DNA of 64,000 nt from Metallyticus violacea (GCA_030762175.1 CM060831.1:96398001-96462000); one strand, 5' to 3'. Numbered from the stretch's first letter, positions 55,865 to 62,460 are shown. Made by a program: numbers and translations. The notes: a model not told the origin generated them from the letters alone.

Positions 55865-57957
55865 TAATTTTCAGTAATCTGTACTCTACATTACCTTGTT
55901 TCTAAGTTCTTAGCATTTGAAGCAATGTTTAAGGACAATCTGGAAGACCTGGAGGATCTTTGCAAACTGAGTAATATGTTAATGTACTGCATGCACTATA
56001 ACTTGTATGGGCGTATATTTGGGGTTTTAAATAGCTTGGTATTATGCTCCATTCATTCTTAGAATGGGTTAACCACGTGGTATTGACCGCATGACATTCC
56101 ACTCACACAAAAGTAGTGCACAGTCCACATATACATAAAAATGGGAAACAAAGAATAATTTTACATATAATACTTTATATTCATAATAATCCACGGCCTA
56201 CTAACACCGTGTATCATTCTTATCAAAATAAAAATATAGTTGTTTAATTAAATAAAACAAAATGGCGCATCATGGCGAAAGTTCAATCTCAATAGTTATA
56301 AATGTGTTTAACAAATTTACCCGAAAAGTGCATTGAGCATGTTGTGACGTAGAAGAAAATACTTTTTGGGATGGCCTTTGTGATGCTATCGTCTATCGAT
56401 TAGTGATCACATCGGGTGAATCGATATCATTAAGTTGCAGTGAGAATGATGAATGAGGATTATTAGCTAGTTTTCATAAGGTAACCTCTTCAATTATCAC
56501 ATTATTATTGTTGTTATCATTTTTAATGAATCATACCGTTTAGAACTAAATTGTTTTTTGGCAGATGAACATATTTTGTTTTGTTTACATTAGGAGAACC
56601 TATCTAAGAATGAACGAATATAGGAAACGAATAACATTGGAAGAAAGGTACTTAATCTTAATAGGGAAGGAGCCGTGAAGACAATATGTTTCGCAGCTAT
56701 AGTTTAAACGGATAGAACAATTGTACTAAACTAAAATTTTAATGAATCTTACACACAGCACGGAAATCAAGAGAATAAGGAATCAGAAAGAGGATTTTAA
56801 ATTATTTAATAACAATAATATTACTTTTTAAATTATATAAACCCAAAATACATTAATAGTTAACATTACGATGGTGCAACATTATTCCTTAATTTAAATT
56901 CTTGCATGAGAGTGAATACATTTTACTTACAATTCGTGATATATGGAACTTAATAGGAAAAATCGCATTTCTGAGTTCTGATTCAAATGATTTCTATATT
57001 TGTTATTTAGACAACACATAAGTAAACTGTTACGAAAGGCATAAACACTATCATTTTTTTTTTGATTGGGTTATTTATGGACGGTCTTTAACATCTCAGG
57101 TCATCAGCGTCCCATTCAACTCAGGGCGTGAACTCTCTTTCAGGCTTGAGGTTCTTTATCGTGCCGTAAATGTACGACAGGGGACCCACGGCTTTACTTC
57201 CCTTCCCAAGGAAGCTTAGGCTTTTTACTCCCGGAAAAATCCATCGGTCCTGGCCAGGTTCGAACCCGGATCTTGGGTTTAGGAGGCAAGTATGGTAACC
57301 ACTACACCACCAGGACCGACATTAACACTATCATGACTTGGCTTTCATAATGCAGGAAAATTTGCACCTACGCAGTTCGCTGCCGAAAGACCCGTGGCGT
57401 TGCCAGGGAAACTCTAACGTTTCATAAGTGTTTCGTTAATCCACATTTTCTGCTTTCCTGTTTAAAAATTTGTTATCGGAACAAATAAGTAGCCTGTAGT
57501 TAGACTCTAATTTACTTTACATCATCACAAATTCGTATCATGCATGAGAATCGCTGATCTAATAGATAGGAAGGACATGTACACATGGTTTGTTTAAAGC
57601 ATATTAAAAGCAAGTATTTCATTTAGGAATGTCAATCACAAAGACCGATGAATTCACTTGACTTAGACGCTTAGGGAATCTTAGATTACTGCAAGAAAAA
57701 TAAATAAATCTTGTTCCAAATCACATTTGTTTACTGTTATTTCAAAACATTTTAAGCTGCAGACTTGGAGAGGTTAGGGAGGGTAAAGTAAGTTATAGAC
57801 GTTCCTATGACATTTAGCTATATTATTTAAGCACGTTACTTGGCCAAAGTTTCTGAATGTTACATTACTATAAAGTTAAAAATTACTAACCTTGGATTGT
57901 GGACGCTGGAGCTGGAGATGTGATGGAATGTTGTTGCATTGTTGCCATATCTTGCAT
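28644..57957 (-). CDS. peb: Hindsight/pebbled (RREB1-family) zinc-finger transcription factor, six coding exons
   Basis: Joined exons 57957-57891, 52817-48113, 43898-43416, 39175-38936, 37855-37486 and 29327-28644 give 6549 nt, 2182 aa, with no internal stop; all five introns are GT-AG, in phases 1, 2, 2, 2 and 0. There are 16 C2H2 fingers: ten in exon 2, three in exon 3, one in exon 5 and two in exon 6. Hallmarks of RREB1/Hindsight include [40 protein letters not shown] and [16 protein letters not shown] near the C-terminus. PxDLS-like motifs (PTDLS, IPQDLS) suggest CtBP recruitment, known for RREB1; here it is inference. It is a nuclear DNA-binding regulator acting downstream of Ras/MAPK (vertebrates) and in epithelial and tracheal development (fly). 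Length slightly exceeds the fly protein. Confidence 0.92.
29346..30234. other. Intron 5, proximal part: nothing recognised
   Basis: AT-rich, purine-rich intron sequence of peb with no coding or repeat signature that I can identify. Confidence 0.4.
30235..31070 (-). pseudogene. Mariner-like transposase remnant in peb intron 5
   Basis: Minus-strand pieces: [17 protein letters not shown] (near 31000-30945; mariner rKvcArWVP block), [20 protein letters not shown] (near 30710-30650; GvlLvDF block) and [19 protein letters not shown] (near 30470-30415; after the third Asp), then [18 protein letters not shown] (near 30360-30310; C-terminal GdYvek block). Frameshifts lie between each. No terminal repeats were recognised. 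Same strand as the gene. Confidence 0.55.
31071..31973. other. Intron 5 stretch without recognisable feature
   Basis: AT-rich intron sequence between the mariner remnant and the PLE target site. No repeat or coding signal recognised. Confidence 0.4.
32106..32156 (-). ncRNA. Hammerhead ribozyme motif in the inverted end
   Basis: Reverse-strand twin of the motif at 33602-33649, with the same bases: ACGG (32152-32149), CTGAAGA, stem II, GAAAC-CG-GTT, CCGT (32113-32110). Both members of the inverted pair keep the complete core. Confidence 0.7.
32672..33613 (+). CDS. Penelope RT C-terminal part plus GIY-YIG endonuclease (313 codons, intact frame)
   Basis: The frame begins just after the YVDD box, following a stop at 32657-32659. 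It covers RT thumb motifs ([33 protein letters not shown]), a linker, and the full GIY-YIG domain: [54 protein letters not shown], with conserved Arg, His and the C-x2-C pair. The GIY-YIG endonuclease nicks target DNA to prime reverse transcription in these elements (family knowledge). The chosen start ATG is only the first in an open frame; the protein would lack most of the RT. Remarkably free of stops compared with other copies. Confidence 0.8.
   Translation: MIEDALKILNIQDKDIKFIHEIETDNMLPFLDIKIIKSKENLKFGIYRKDTHADNYIKENGFNPMAHKYAIFNSLICRMINLPISKEEYNMEYKKIKEIAILNGFNENLICNKIKKFQKKKRIENCTTLSTVKEKMSFKKFTYNPTVMYKFQKIFKDVNIKLAPTNKFSLNNVLKDNTTDNTPKEKKSGIYKISCAECDKIYIGKTKRNVGIHLKEHMRNLKYKQIEKSAVAYHFWTENHDIKKKVELLRAVQGPVELDIWEKIYIYKHKDHLMNFDIPKEENINFKFIKVSPEWNIASDTTQQQPFTPVVHG
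33602..33649 (+). ncRNA. Hammerhead ribozyme (type I, minimal stem III) in PLE 3' region
   Basis: Stem I ACGG (33606-33609) pairs with CCGT (33645-33648). Core CTGAAGA is 33610-33616, matching CUGANGA. Stem II pairs ggagat (33618-33623) with atcttt (33629-33634), two of the pairs being G-U. Then GAAA (33635-33638), stem III C (33639) with G (33642) around a CG loop plus the A-U pair, and GTT with the predicted cleavage after T33644. The very short stem III is typical of the hammerheads reported in Penelope-like elements, which work best as dimers. No core position is substituted. Confidence 0.75.
33725..34905 (+). mobile_element. Penelope-like element, second family, decayed, with CTGATGA hammerhead
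   Basis: A left tip with cacagtgaaatat (33774-33786) is followed by the RT fragment [20 protein letters not shown] (33850-33910) and [11 protein letters not shown], open to 34266. After a short tandem taaa/aaat patch and a frame change, the GIY-YIG domain reads [20 protein letters not shown] (34480-34540), where YIG has become YIC, then [20 protein letters not shown], with a stop at 34628. The tail (34838-34905) holds the ribozyme. It follows the previous PLE by only about 12 bp. A related copy is at 42185-43340. No clear TSD was found. Confidence 0.8.
34838..34886 (+). ncRNA. Hammerhead-ribozyme-like motif, CTGATGA core
   Basis: CTGATGA (34846-34852), stem II gaagg / ccttt (34854-34858 with 34866-34870), GAAAC-AT-GTC (34871-34880). 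One extra T (34853) sits between the core and stem II. Stem I (…actggg with caagt…) pairs only in part. All conserved core bases are present, but the extra base makes activity uncertain. Confidence 0.6.
34909..35230 (+). pseudogene. RTE-type LINE 3' coding fragment
   Basis: The frame reads [20 protein letters not shown] then [16 protein letters not shown] and ends with [18 protein letters not shown]. The order (R-G-x-x-D, LKWxWxGHVA, W, then a VGRPxTRWxDDxKK-like end) is the C-terminal signature common to many insect RTE-like LINE proteins. Only about 80 codons are left. It abuts the tail of the preceding PLE. Confidence 0.6.
35713..35753 (-). ncRNA. Hammerhead-like motif in inverted end of the 35.7-36.5 kb PLE
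   Basis: Minus strand: CTGAAGA (35748-35742), stem II gggaaa / tttcca (imperfect), GAAAC (35725-35721) followed by ACATC. Core boxes are intact; stem III is altered. Confidence 0.5.
36344..36388 (+). ncRNA. Hammerhead-like motif in the direct end of the 35.7-36.5 kb PLE
   Basis: CTGAAGA (36349-36355), stem II roughly gggaga / ttttcc, GAAAC (36372-36376) then GCATGTT. The core is intact; stem III appears to have gained a base, so activity is unlikely without checking. Confidence 0.5.
36658..37370 (-). mobile_element. LINE-D 3' fragment ending in an (ATG)n microsatellite
   Basis: Minus-strand pieces: [17 protein letters not shown] (near 37290-37240), [20 protein letters not shown] (near 37180-37120), [20 protein letters not shown] (near 37050-36990), [16 protein letters not shown] (near 36960-36910), then a basic, Trp-containing end. 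The order FKYLGS, ILW-x-KIT, the R-x-NE region and LxWYGHVxRM is that of widespread insect LINEs of the RTE/R1-like kind. Its 3' end runs directly into the trinucleotide array at 36658-36705, so the array is probably the element's own tail. Located in peb intron 5. Confidence 0.6.
37486..37855 (-). CDS. peb: peb coding exon 5 (370 nt, finger 14), NAGNAG acceptor
   Basis: The acceptor region reads TTTTTCAGCAG, two tandem CAGs; use of the first starts the exon at 37855, of the second at 37852, differing by one Ser. Donor CGAAAG/GTATAT follows 37486. It encodes [20 protein letters not shown], finger FKCHLC...HIRDNH (about 1873-1896) with an unusual internal spacing, then [11 protein letters not shown] and [13 protein letters not shown]. 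The frame continues in phase 0 into exon 6. Confidence 0.92.
38614..38809 (+). mobile_element. Short foldback PLE derivative, exact 12-bp TSD
   Basis: The 12-mer agaaataaagtg stands at 38602-38613 and 38810-38821. A left tip with atgcagtgaaact (38650-38662) precedes two arms: 38670-38740 and 38762-38809, inverted over ataaatgattatcca. The centre holds, on the minus strand, CTGACTTGGTTGAAACTGGT then CCC: a hammerhead with stem II largely lost but GAAAC-TG-GTC intact. At 196 bp it is the smallest of the foldbacks. Located in peb intron 4. Confidence 0.75.
38936..39175 (-). CDS. peb: peb coding exon 4 (240 nt, linker)
   Basis: Acceptor TGTTATACAG before 39175, donor ACCAG/GTACCT after 38936; both ends split an Arg codon in phase 2. 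It encodes [20 protein letters not shown], then an acidic linker and [20 protein letters not shown]. There is no zinc finger. Supported by frame, phase and splice sites rather than domain homology; length divisible by three, so it could be skipped without shifting the frame. Confidence 0.85.
39648..40290 (-). mobile_element. LINE-E 3' fragment with (ATT)n tail
   Basis: A clean 183-codon minus frame (40283-39732) reads [71 protein letters not shown] and FYSVSEYMN: the thumb and C-terminal end of the CR1/Jockey-type RT, related to LINE-A and LINE-B. The 3' end passes through AATAAAG into a pure trinucleotide array (39648-39712). The intact frame shows it is younger than LINE-A. It is strongly 5'-truncated, which is usual. 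Located in peb intron 3. Confidence 0.85.
40408..40690 (-). mobile_element. SINE family 2, reverse orientation
   Basis: Reverse complement of the 23240-23535 type: oligo-T at 40408, aaatggtgtttaacacgtgt, cctggcatttgctattt, and the tRNA-like head with B box (ccaaccccagacctc) near 40620-40640. Moderately diverged. Located in peb intron 3. Confidence 0.78.
41069..41369 (-). mobile_element. SINE family 1, full-length, 11-bp TSD
   Basis: The 11-mer caacaagagga stands at 41058-41068 and 41370-41380. Reverse complement of the 18186-18492 copy, with oligo-T on the left and the tRNA-like head on the right (ending ccaccaggaccga). The B box here is the better GGGTTCGAACCC. Located in peb intron 3. Confidence 0.9.
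41846..41902 (-). mobile_element. SINE family 2, 5'-truncated fragment with 11-bp TSD
   Basis: tataggaaatt stands at 41835-41845 and 41903-41913. Only the last 45 or so bases of the SINE (gtgtttaacgcccgtttcca, ccactgaggcaccacaggcgg) plus oligo-T are present, showing insertion by 5'-truncating target-primed reverse transcription. Confidence 0.82.
42185..43340 (+). mobile_element. Penelope-like element, second family, interrupted by a LINE
   Basis: Aligns by eye with 34370-34905: linker region from 42187, the GIY-YIG start ([13 protein letters not shown], near 42325-42350), interruption at about 42353-43020, then [13 protein letters not shown] coding near 43070-43100, and the tail with a decayed hammerhead (CTGATAG ... 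CAAACATGTTC, 43256-43290). Multiple frameshifts. Located in peb intron 3, just downstream of exon 3. Confidence 0.65.
42353..43020 (-). mobile_element. LINE-F fragment, RNase H C-terminal part, inserted in a PLE
   Basis: Minus strand: [20 protein letters not shown] (near 42960-42900; RNase H GNE-AD block), [13 protein letters not shown], then [32 protein letters not shown] and [20 protein letters not shown] (near 42610-42550), the zinc-knuckle-like end typical of Jockey/R1/Loa LINEs. Only one or two stops in over 200 codons. It may share a clade with LINE-C. Confidence 0.7.
43416..43898 (-). CDS. peb: peb coding exon 3 (483 nt, fingers 11-13)
   Basis: Acceptor TTTTCTTGCAG before 43898, donor TCAAG/GTAATG after 43416; phases match its neighbours (AG plus G makes Arg at both ends). 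It begins [20 protein letters not shown] and then [14 protein letters not shown]. Fingers: ACPYC...HVLTH (about 1621-1642), YKCPHC...HLLRKH (1648-1671) and YKCNYC...HVQTKH (1713-1737). The [11 protein letters not shown] sequence is diagnostic for this family. The link between fingers 11 and 12 is the canonical TGQKPYK. Confidence 0.95.
43978..44070 (+). repeat. Dispersed repeat (copy 2)
   Basis: Close match to 15628-15715 (ataatttcagagagtgta, tataagcaatttgagatagg). With the reverse copy at 45340-45440 it forms an inverted pair around 1.3 kb of sequence, which may be one DNA element's ends or two independent insertions. Confidence 0.55.
45033..45294 (-). mobile_element. Short foldback PLE derivative (second copy of the 3453-3732 family), 12-bp TSD
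   Basis: The 12-mer ttatagccatag stands at 45021-45032 and 45295-45306. Orientation is opposite to the 3.5 kb copy: its tip (reversed: ggaatttcggaatccacaca and gtgaaactt) is on the right. The left arm ends, on minus, in a full stem II (gtgagg / cctcac) followed by GAAACATGTACC (45118-45107), but CTGANGA is absent. The right arm stops short and a different small palindrome (gtcaac / gttgac) fills the centre. Located in peb intron 2. Confidence 0.78.
45340..45440 (-). repeat. Dispersed repeat (copy 3) with internal (AT)n expansion
   Basis: Reverse-strand match to the repeat at 43978-44070. Where the other copies have atatataagc, this copy has about 21 AT units (45353-45394), so the microsatellite grew from a seed inside the repeat. 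Confidence 0.65.
45441..47194. other. peb intron 2, no recognisable feature
   Basis: AT-rich intron sequence. Only short chance frames occur. Nothing recognised. Confidence 0.4.
47195..47660 (+). pseudogene. Tc1-like transposase remnant with internal palindrome
   Basis: Pieces such as [15 protein letters not shown] (near 47245-47290), a QDN block (near 47325), [11 protein letters not shown] (near 47422-47455; SPDLNP with D to G), and [17 protein letters not shown] then [19 protein letters not shown] sequence (47535-47635) follow the Tc1 C-terminal order. The QDN region has been rebuilt as an inverted repeat (see findings). Located in peb intron 2. Confidence 0.55.
48113..52817 (-). CDS. peb: peb coding exon 2 (4705 nt, fingers 1-10)
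   Basis: Acceptor TTATTTTCCGACAG precedes 52817; donor AACAG/GTAAAC follows 48113. It encodes protein residues 23-1591. Finger positions (approximate): 140-162, 181-203, 209-231, 350-373, 379-402, 462-485, 664-686, 694-716, 722-745 and 1269-1292. Linkers are Ser, Asn, Gln and Pro rich. RREB1-like block [20 protein letters not shown] lies just before finger 6. PxDLS-like motifs are at about 503, 955-990. The end has a long acidic run ([12 protein letters not shown]) and a Gly-rich patch. A (CAT)n-type codon run produces the Asp tract. This is an unusually long exon, as in fly. Confidence 0.95.
52858..52990. mobile_element. Small GC-rich inverted-repeat element next to exon 2
   Basis: Ends agggtgaacaat (52861-52872) and, reversed, agggtgagcaat (52990-52979) enclose about 105 bp of very GC-rich sequence (gcttgcggccggcgaggctg), unlike anything nearby. 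It lies about 40 bp beyond the peb exon 2 acceptor, in intron 1. Alternatives: part of a CpG-rich alternative first exon, since the minus strand has an open frame from ATG 52979. Confidence 0.4.
53540..54450 (+). pseudogene. Tc1/mariner-superfamily transposase remnant (third type)
   Basis: Plus-strand pieces: [20 protein letters not shown] (HTH region, 53570-53630), a stretch near 53930-53990, [20 protein letters not shown] then KVYRSN (54195-54270; SPDLTPxDxxLWGxLK block) and [20 protein letters not shown] followed by LL (54350-54408). This order is common in insect transposases of the IS630-Tc1/mariner group outside classical mariner. Many stops. Located in peb intron 1. Confidence 0.6.
55475..55735 (-). 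mobile_element. SINE family 1, older copy, 5' end missing
   Basis: Reverse complement of the 18.2 kb SINE body and B-box region, more diverged; the head stops at gggtctacgag, before the A box. A TSD was not recognised. Located in peb intron 1. A long T run (about 55829-55856) lies nearby but is separate. Confidence 0.75.
57055..57320 (-). mobile_element. SINE family 1, internally deleted, 11-bp TSD
   Basis: aacactatcat stands at 57044-57054 and 57324-57334. The copy lacks about 25 bp of the body (cgtgaa joins ctctctttcagg), but has an intact tRNA-like head ending ccaccaggaccgac. Located in peb intron 1. Confidence 0.85.
57891..57957 (-). CDS. peb: peb coding exon 1 (67 nt, start codon)
   Basis: On the minus strand ATG at 57957-57955 opens [20 protein letters not shown] and IQ, then one G before donor CAAG/GTTAGT. 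The leftover G joins GT at the start of exon 2 to make Gly, continuing SSTDSLAST. The phase match, donor quality and the Ser/Pro/Ala-rich sequence support it. An in-frame TGA lies upstream (near 58040) with no other in-frame ATG between, so this is the natural start. A possible acceptor (TTTGAGCAG, exon starting at 58034) with a weak pyrimidine tract may begin this exon's 5' UTR. Without this exon, one would have to start at ATG 52842, which lies in intron sequence before a good acceptor. Confidence 0.8.
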
Positions 57958-58659
57958 AGTGCTTGTACACAGTGCACTAAGTGTGAGATCGGTATGAAGA
58001 TGGGTCGATGTGTGGCGATGAATGGACGGAATTACTGCTCAAACGTGAGTCTAGGTACTTCTCATTTTAAGCTTCTGCAACAAAAGAGAAATAAAGTCAA
58101 CGTGTTATGTACTAATTTTCATCATTGTTTAAAAAGTGGTATGTTGAAAAGATTACACAGTGACTTCTGCCAAAGTGAGAGTCATCCGATACTGATTTGA
58201 TCACATCATTGGCTATTCTAGATGAAGCTGAAATATAATGAGTTGGCTTGTGGAGTATAGCTGTCTATTAAAACTGCACCAAAGTAAGGAATTGCAAGCC
58301 TGATTTCTGATTAGATAACCCCATCTACATATCCACTTCTCGTCCTACTGCATCGGCATTTCTTAAAGTGCTGCTGAAAGCACTCTGGAATGGACTTCTT
58401 TAATTCCTGAGCGAATCGTACTCCATTTCTTAAATACCCCAGAAGTAGAAGTCTCCAAAGGCCACGTTGGAGGTTGGAGCAAATAAAATGTCTTTCGTGG
58501 TTTGGCAAATATTTATTGTTACGAAAATTGTTACAATTAAAATTCCAACAATGTAACAAAAAGGACTGCAGGATCGTAATCTACAGACTTTACACCACAT
58601 GTTGTGATATTGTTACGTCATTAGCTTCTATCACATAACCACAGGCAGTATTTCCAAAA

Positions 58660-59700
58660 TGGCGGACACCAATGTTTCGTTTCGACAGCTTATTATCATT
58701 AAATTCCTTGTTAAAGGGCGAAAATCTGCTGCTGATATTCACCTCAGACTTCAACGTGCCTATGGAAATGTCTGCATGGGTGCTAGCAGTCAGTGTAAGG
58801 AGATGGGTGAAACATTTCAAAGATGGGAAAACGAGTATCCAAGATGAGCCTCGTAGCGGTCGCCCCGAACTGCCTCCACGGAACGCAACAAGAAAAGAGT
58901 TGATGAGCTCATTAGAGAAGACGGGCGTATCACTGTGGATGAAATCGCTGCAAAACTTGCAGTAGGACATAGTGCAGTGCAAGAAACGATGAAAAGCTTA
59001 GGTTATCGAAAAGTTTGTGCCCGTTGGGTTCCATGTTTATTGACTGAAGACCACAAACTTTAGAGAGTAACCATCAGTCAAAATCATCTTCAGAGATTTC
59101 AAAATGAAGGTGAGGATTTTTTGACGAGTATTGTGACAGGCGATGAAAGCTGGTTCCATCATTACGAGATGAAACAAATCGCCAGAATATGGAATGGCAC
59201 CATTTGGATTCGCCATCGAAGAAGAAAGCGAAGACAGTGCGGCCTGCTGGGAAGGTTATGGGGTAGCGTCTCACGGGGTTGCATTCTGGTTGATTTTCTT
59301 GAACCTGGACAAGCCATAAATGCTGCCCGCTATATCCAGACACTTTGGAAGCTCGTCGTGCATTGTGCGATAAGCGCCCTGAAAAGAAGATCACCCTGCA
59401 ACAGGATAATGCGCGTCCTCACACTGCCCGTGCCACAATGCAGAAGAGCAGAGCATTTGGCTGGGAAACTTTTCTGCATCCTCCCTACAGTCCTGACTTG
59501 GCACCCTTCGACTACCATCTTTTTGGTTCTGTTCAGGAACAGATGCGAGGCCAACACTACGAAAGGATATTCGGAAAACAGTGCGCCAGTGTCTTCGTGC
59601 AGCTGGAACGGAGTTCTACCGTAAAGGTATTTTCAAACTTGCAGAACGATGAGAAAAATATGTGCAAAAATGGGGACTATGCTGAAAAGTGAGAGAAAAG
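58660..59700 (+). pseudogene. Mariner (DD34D) transposase, frameshifted but with all catalytic motifs
   Basis: MADTNVSFRQLIIIKFLVKG (58659 onward), RRWVKHFKDGKTSIQDEPRS then GRP (58795-58865), RKVCARWVP (near 59010-59035), VTGDESWFHHYEMKQ (first Asp, 59130-59175), LVDFLEPGQAINAARYIQTL (59285-59345), QQDNARPHTARATMQ (second Asp, near 59400-59440) and YSPDLAPFDYHLF (third Asp, near 59490-59525). There are 34 residues between the second and third Asp, as in mariner. At least three frame changes make it non-functional. The candidate right end is near 59795; no matching left terminal repeat was found. Just upstream of peb exon 1. Confidence 0.85.
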
Positions 59701-59869
59701 TTTGTGTATTAAATGACGTATTTGCTTTATCTAAAAAATAAATAATAAGAGGTTTAAAAATTGTTGTTCACTACTTTCAGTATGACCCTGGTAAAATTTT
59801 ATCGCTCTTTAGACTGCTTCCAACAAGCGCACAATATAGGTGCACTGGAAATAAAGCTTCAAAATGGCG

Positions 59870-60056
59870 ACAGGTGAACATATACAAAGAAATAGCATTA
59901 AAGAAAAAAGTTGATTACCTATTAGATAATTATATATTTAATTATGTTAACAAAATACATAGCAATAATTTTAGAGATTGTAGAGGAATCCTAGACAAGC
60001 AATTTGAGATGAGGGATCTATGGATTCATAAAGAAAATACCGGAGTTATAAGGTGA
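59870..60056 (+). repeat. Dispersed repeat (copy 4), open frame NNFRDCRG
   Basis: A 60-codon frame, NIYKEIALKKKVDYLLDNYI then FNYVNKIHSNNFRDCRGILD and KQFEMRDLWIH, contains the part shared with the repeats at 15.6 and 44.0 kb. The source protein is unknown. Confidence 0.45.
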
Positions 60057-60259
60057 TAAATAAGTTGAAATTAGACGCCCATAAAGTGAGTGTAAAATTT
60101 CACTTTAGAACGTCTTCAAATCTGCTTCGTGAGAGAGAAAACTATTCAATAGCTCGTCATCATCGTTTTAAACATTTTAATGGTATCAAAATCTCTAAAG
60201 TCTCGCACTAATGTAACGGTATGGCGCAGAACGACTGCTTTTCGTATTATATAGCTTAG

Positions 60260-60440
60260 AGGGAGCTATCTTTCTGACTAGCCTCTAATAGGTAAGGCGA
60301 CAGACTGTCGTTTCGATGATCACAGATTAGAGTCCTGCTAGTTTTATTTATTTATTTATTAACGAGATTCGAATTCCACAACAAAAACTTACTTTTACTT
60401 GATGCTAGTAGCCATCTTACCCACTGCGCCAAAGAGACAA
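60260..60440. other. Two converging tRNA-like segments (SINE heads or tRNA pseudogenes)
   Basis: Plus strand 60277-60342: ends actagc / gctagt are complementary, with an A-box-like aataggtaaggcg and a B-box-like agattagagtcc, followed by ttttattt. Minus strand about 60440-60352: ttggcgcagtgggtaagatg (A-box-like) and ggaattcgaatctcg (B-box-like). Anticodon arms are not convincing, so these are not called as functional tRNA genes. Confidence 0.35.
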
Positions 60441-61119
60441 GCTCCATAACTTCCATTATTGTGTGGTATCATTTCGATTAAAAACTTGATAGTCAGTGGC
60501 GTACTGGAAAATTAAAGCCCATAACTTTGTGTTTAAAATATTAAATGTGTTGTAGATCTAAATTCGCTAAATAGCCATATTGAATAATGCCTGAAATTTT
60601 GATTGTCCTAGAAATACACTCGTCACTTCATGGCTCACAATTATATCGCACTATGTCAACCTTTATCTTTCACTTCTCTCTCTTATGTAAAATTTCAATT
60701 CATTCCGCATTATTCTAGGAGTAACTTTATTTTCAATCAATACTCTCAAATTGAATTGTTATTTGTAATAAGCTGTTCTTGAGTACTTTCATCTATAGTG
60801 TACAGTACATTTTTTCCCACTGGAAACATTTTAATACGCAAACTATTCTTTGTAAATGCGTATACATTTTTTGTCTAATTTCATGTCTGTAGAAAATGTT
60901 AAACTAAGTTTATAGTCTTAGAACCTGGTAATTTTTTCTGTTGCCCATTTTGACTTACTTCAATCAATTACTTATTCCTCACAATTCCCCGAAGCTTAGC
61001 AAATATATGTAGGTCTTTCAGGAACAACGTGTTTAAGCTTCGAAAAAATTGAACGATTTTTATGAAAAATAATGAAATATGTATAATAAATAAAAATATA
61101 TTATAATTATAATAAAGAA

Positions 61120-61335
61120 TAGTGGGTAGCTGAGGTCGTTAAGGCGCGGACTCGTGCGCAGGAGGTCTGGGGTTCGATTCCCTCCATGTCCTCCTTTACT
61201 GGAGTTTTTCAGGTTTCCTCATAAAATGACAAATATCGGAAAGGTTAGTGTGTGTGTAAAAGTATCTTCCACTAACGAAGCCAACCTTTCCTGGAAAATG
61301 AAAAGCTATATACTTTTGTTAGTACCCATTAAATG
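61120..61335 (+). mobile_element. SINE family 2-like, diverged
   Basis: Head gtgggtagctgaggtcgtta ... ggaggtctggggttcgattccc (B box) with the ctggagtttttcaggtttcc body start, as in the 23.24 kb copy. The 3' part is shorter and differs, so it may be a sister family. Confidence 0.65.
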
Positions 61336-61865
61336 AACGTGAAACTCTATAATCTTAAGTCAGGCCAAGGTCGCACGCTTGCAAGCAACATCTTCCCTTT
61401 CAAATGATCTGCGAAATGACGTGTAAACATTGCACATGCTAACATCGATTTTCTAACGATGATCATTAATCGAAAAGGACCACCTCTTTAAAAAAAGAGG
61501 TTCAACAGCCAAGTGCAAAGTTTCACGTTATATAGTAGTGTAGTTGAGTCATACAAGTCGTTTTACGTCTCAAATGTCCGCTCTATGCGTTTCTCCTTTG
61601 CACGCAGCCCCGTTCCAAGTCTACAGAACGAAACAAGAAACTTCTTGACTATCTCGGCTCTTTGACATATGAACAAACACAATGACACGCATAGGCGATG
61701 GTCAGTGATGTTTCTGCACCCTTTAAATACTTGAATTATCACTATTAAAACCTAGTGCTGCTGATTCTTCCAAACTACAAACGAGATAATCACAATTTAT
61801 GTTACACGCACCCTTCACTTGTTAAACTTCACAACAGAACGCAAATAACATTTTCCTACCTACTC

Positions 61866-61945
61866 AAGCCTCGGAAGAGTTTCGAACCCGTGCCCTGTCG
61901 CTACGGCTATTTGCTTAGTTGGCACGTCACCGTTAGCTGAGGGGA
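61866..61945 (-). other. tRNA-like segment
   Basis: On the minus strand: cagctaacggtgacgtgcca (A-box-like) and cacgggttcgaaactct (B box). It may be a SINE head or tRNA pseudogene; the body is not recognised. Confidence 0.35.
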
Positions 61946-62189
61946 AAAAAACCAAAACTATATTTTCTGTAACTCTTTCTTTTGTTTGTATGTACTGTTC
62001 AAGTCAACACTTCACCTCTGTTTCCTTGCAGCATATTACGAAAACGTCAATTATAGCAAAATGAGTTTTAAGTTAAGAGAGTTATTCTTTCCTACTTTTG
62101 TATAGTAGAACAAATCACCTTACTTCCTCAGTTCTCTGGAGATGAATCATTTACGTCTAAAAAGGAGAAACGAACATTAATTTGACAAA

Positions 62190-62460
62190 AGTACCTTGTG
62201 GATGCGTATTCCTCGCAGACCGTTGCTCCGCACTGAACCGCACAGAACATACTCCTGTCGACCATCATTTCTTGTCCAATGTCGCGAGCACACTACCTGT
62301 TGTGATCTGCCGGCAGATCGGTCGCTCCTCTTGGAGGGAGGGAAAGCACGTGTTGGAGAACGAAACCTTCCTCACTCTATCCTTTCCTTCTAACATTTCT
62401 AGGCGCGGTCGCATCTATTGCGTTGTCCACTGTTGATCTCTGTGAGGGGAAAATCTCCGG
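62190..62460 (-). promoter_or_regulatory. CpG-rich block: candidate peb promoter / non-coding first exon
   Basis: About 270 bp with many CpGs in an otherwise AT-rich flank, 4.2 kb upstream of peb exon 1. On the minus strand a TTCAGTG initiator-like string (near 62240) is followed after about 45 nt by a donor-like CACAAG/GTACTT (exon end 62195). No TATA box was recognised. It would splice to the possible acceptor before 58034. This is inference from composition and position only. Confidence 0.35.
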
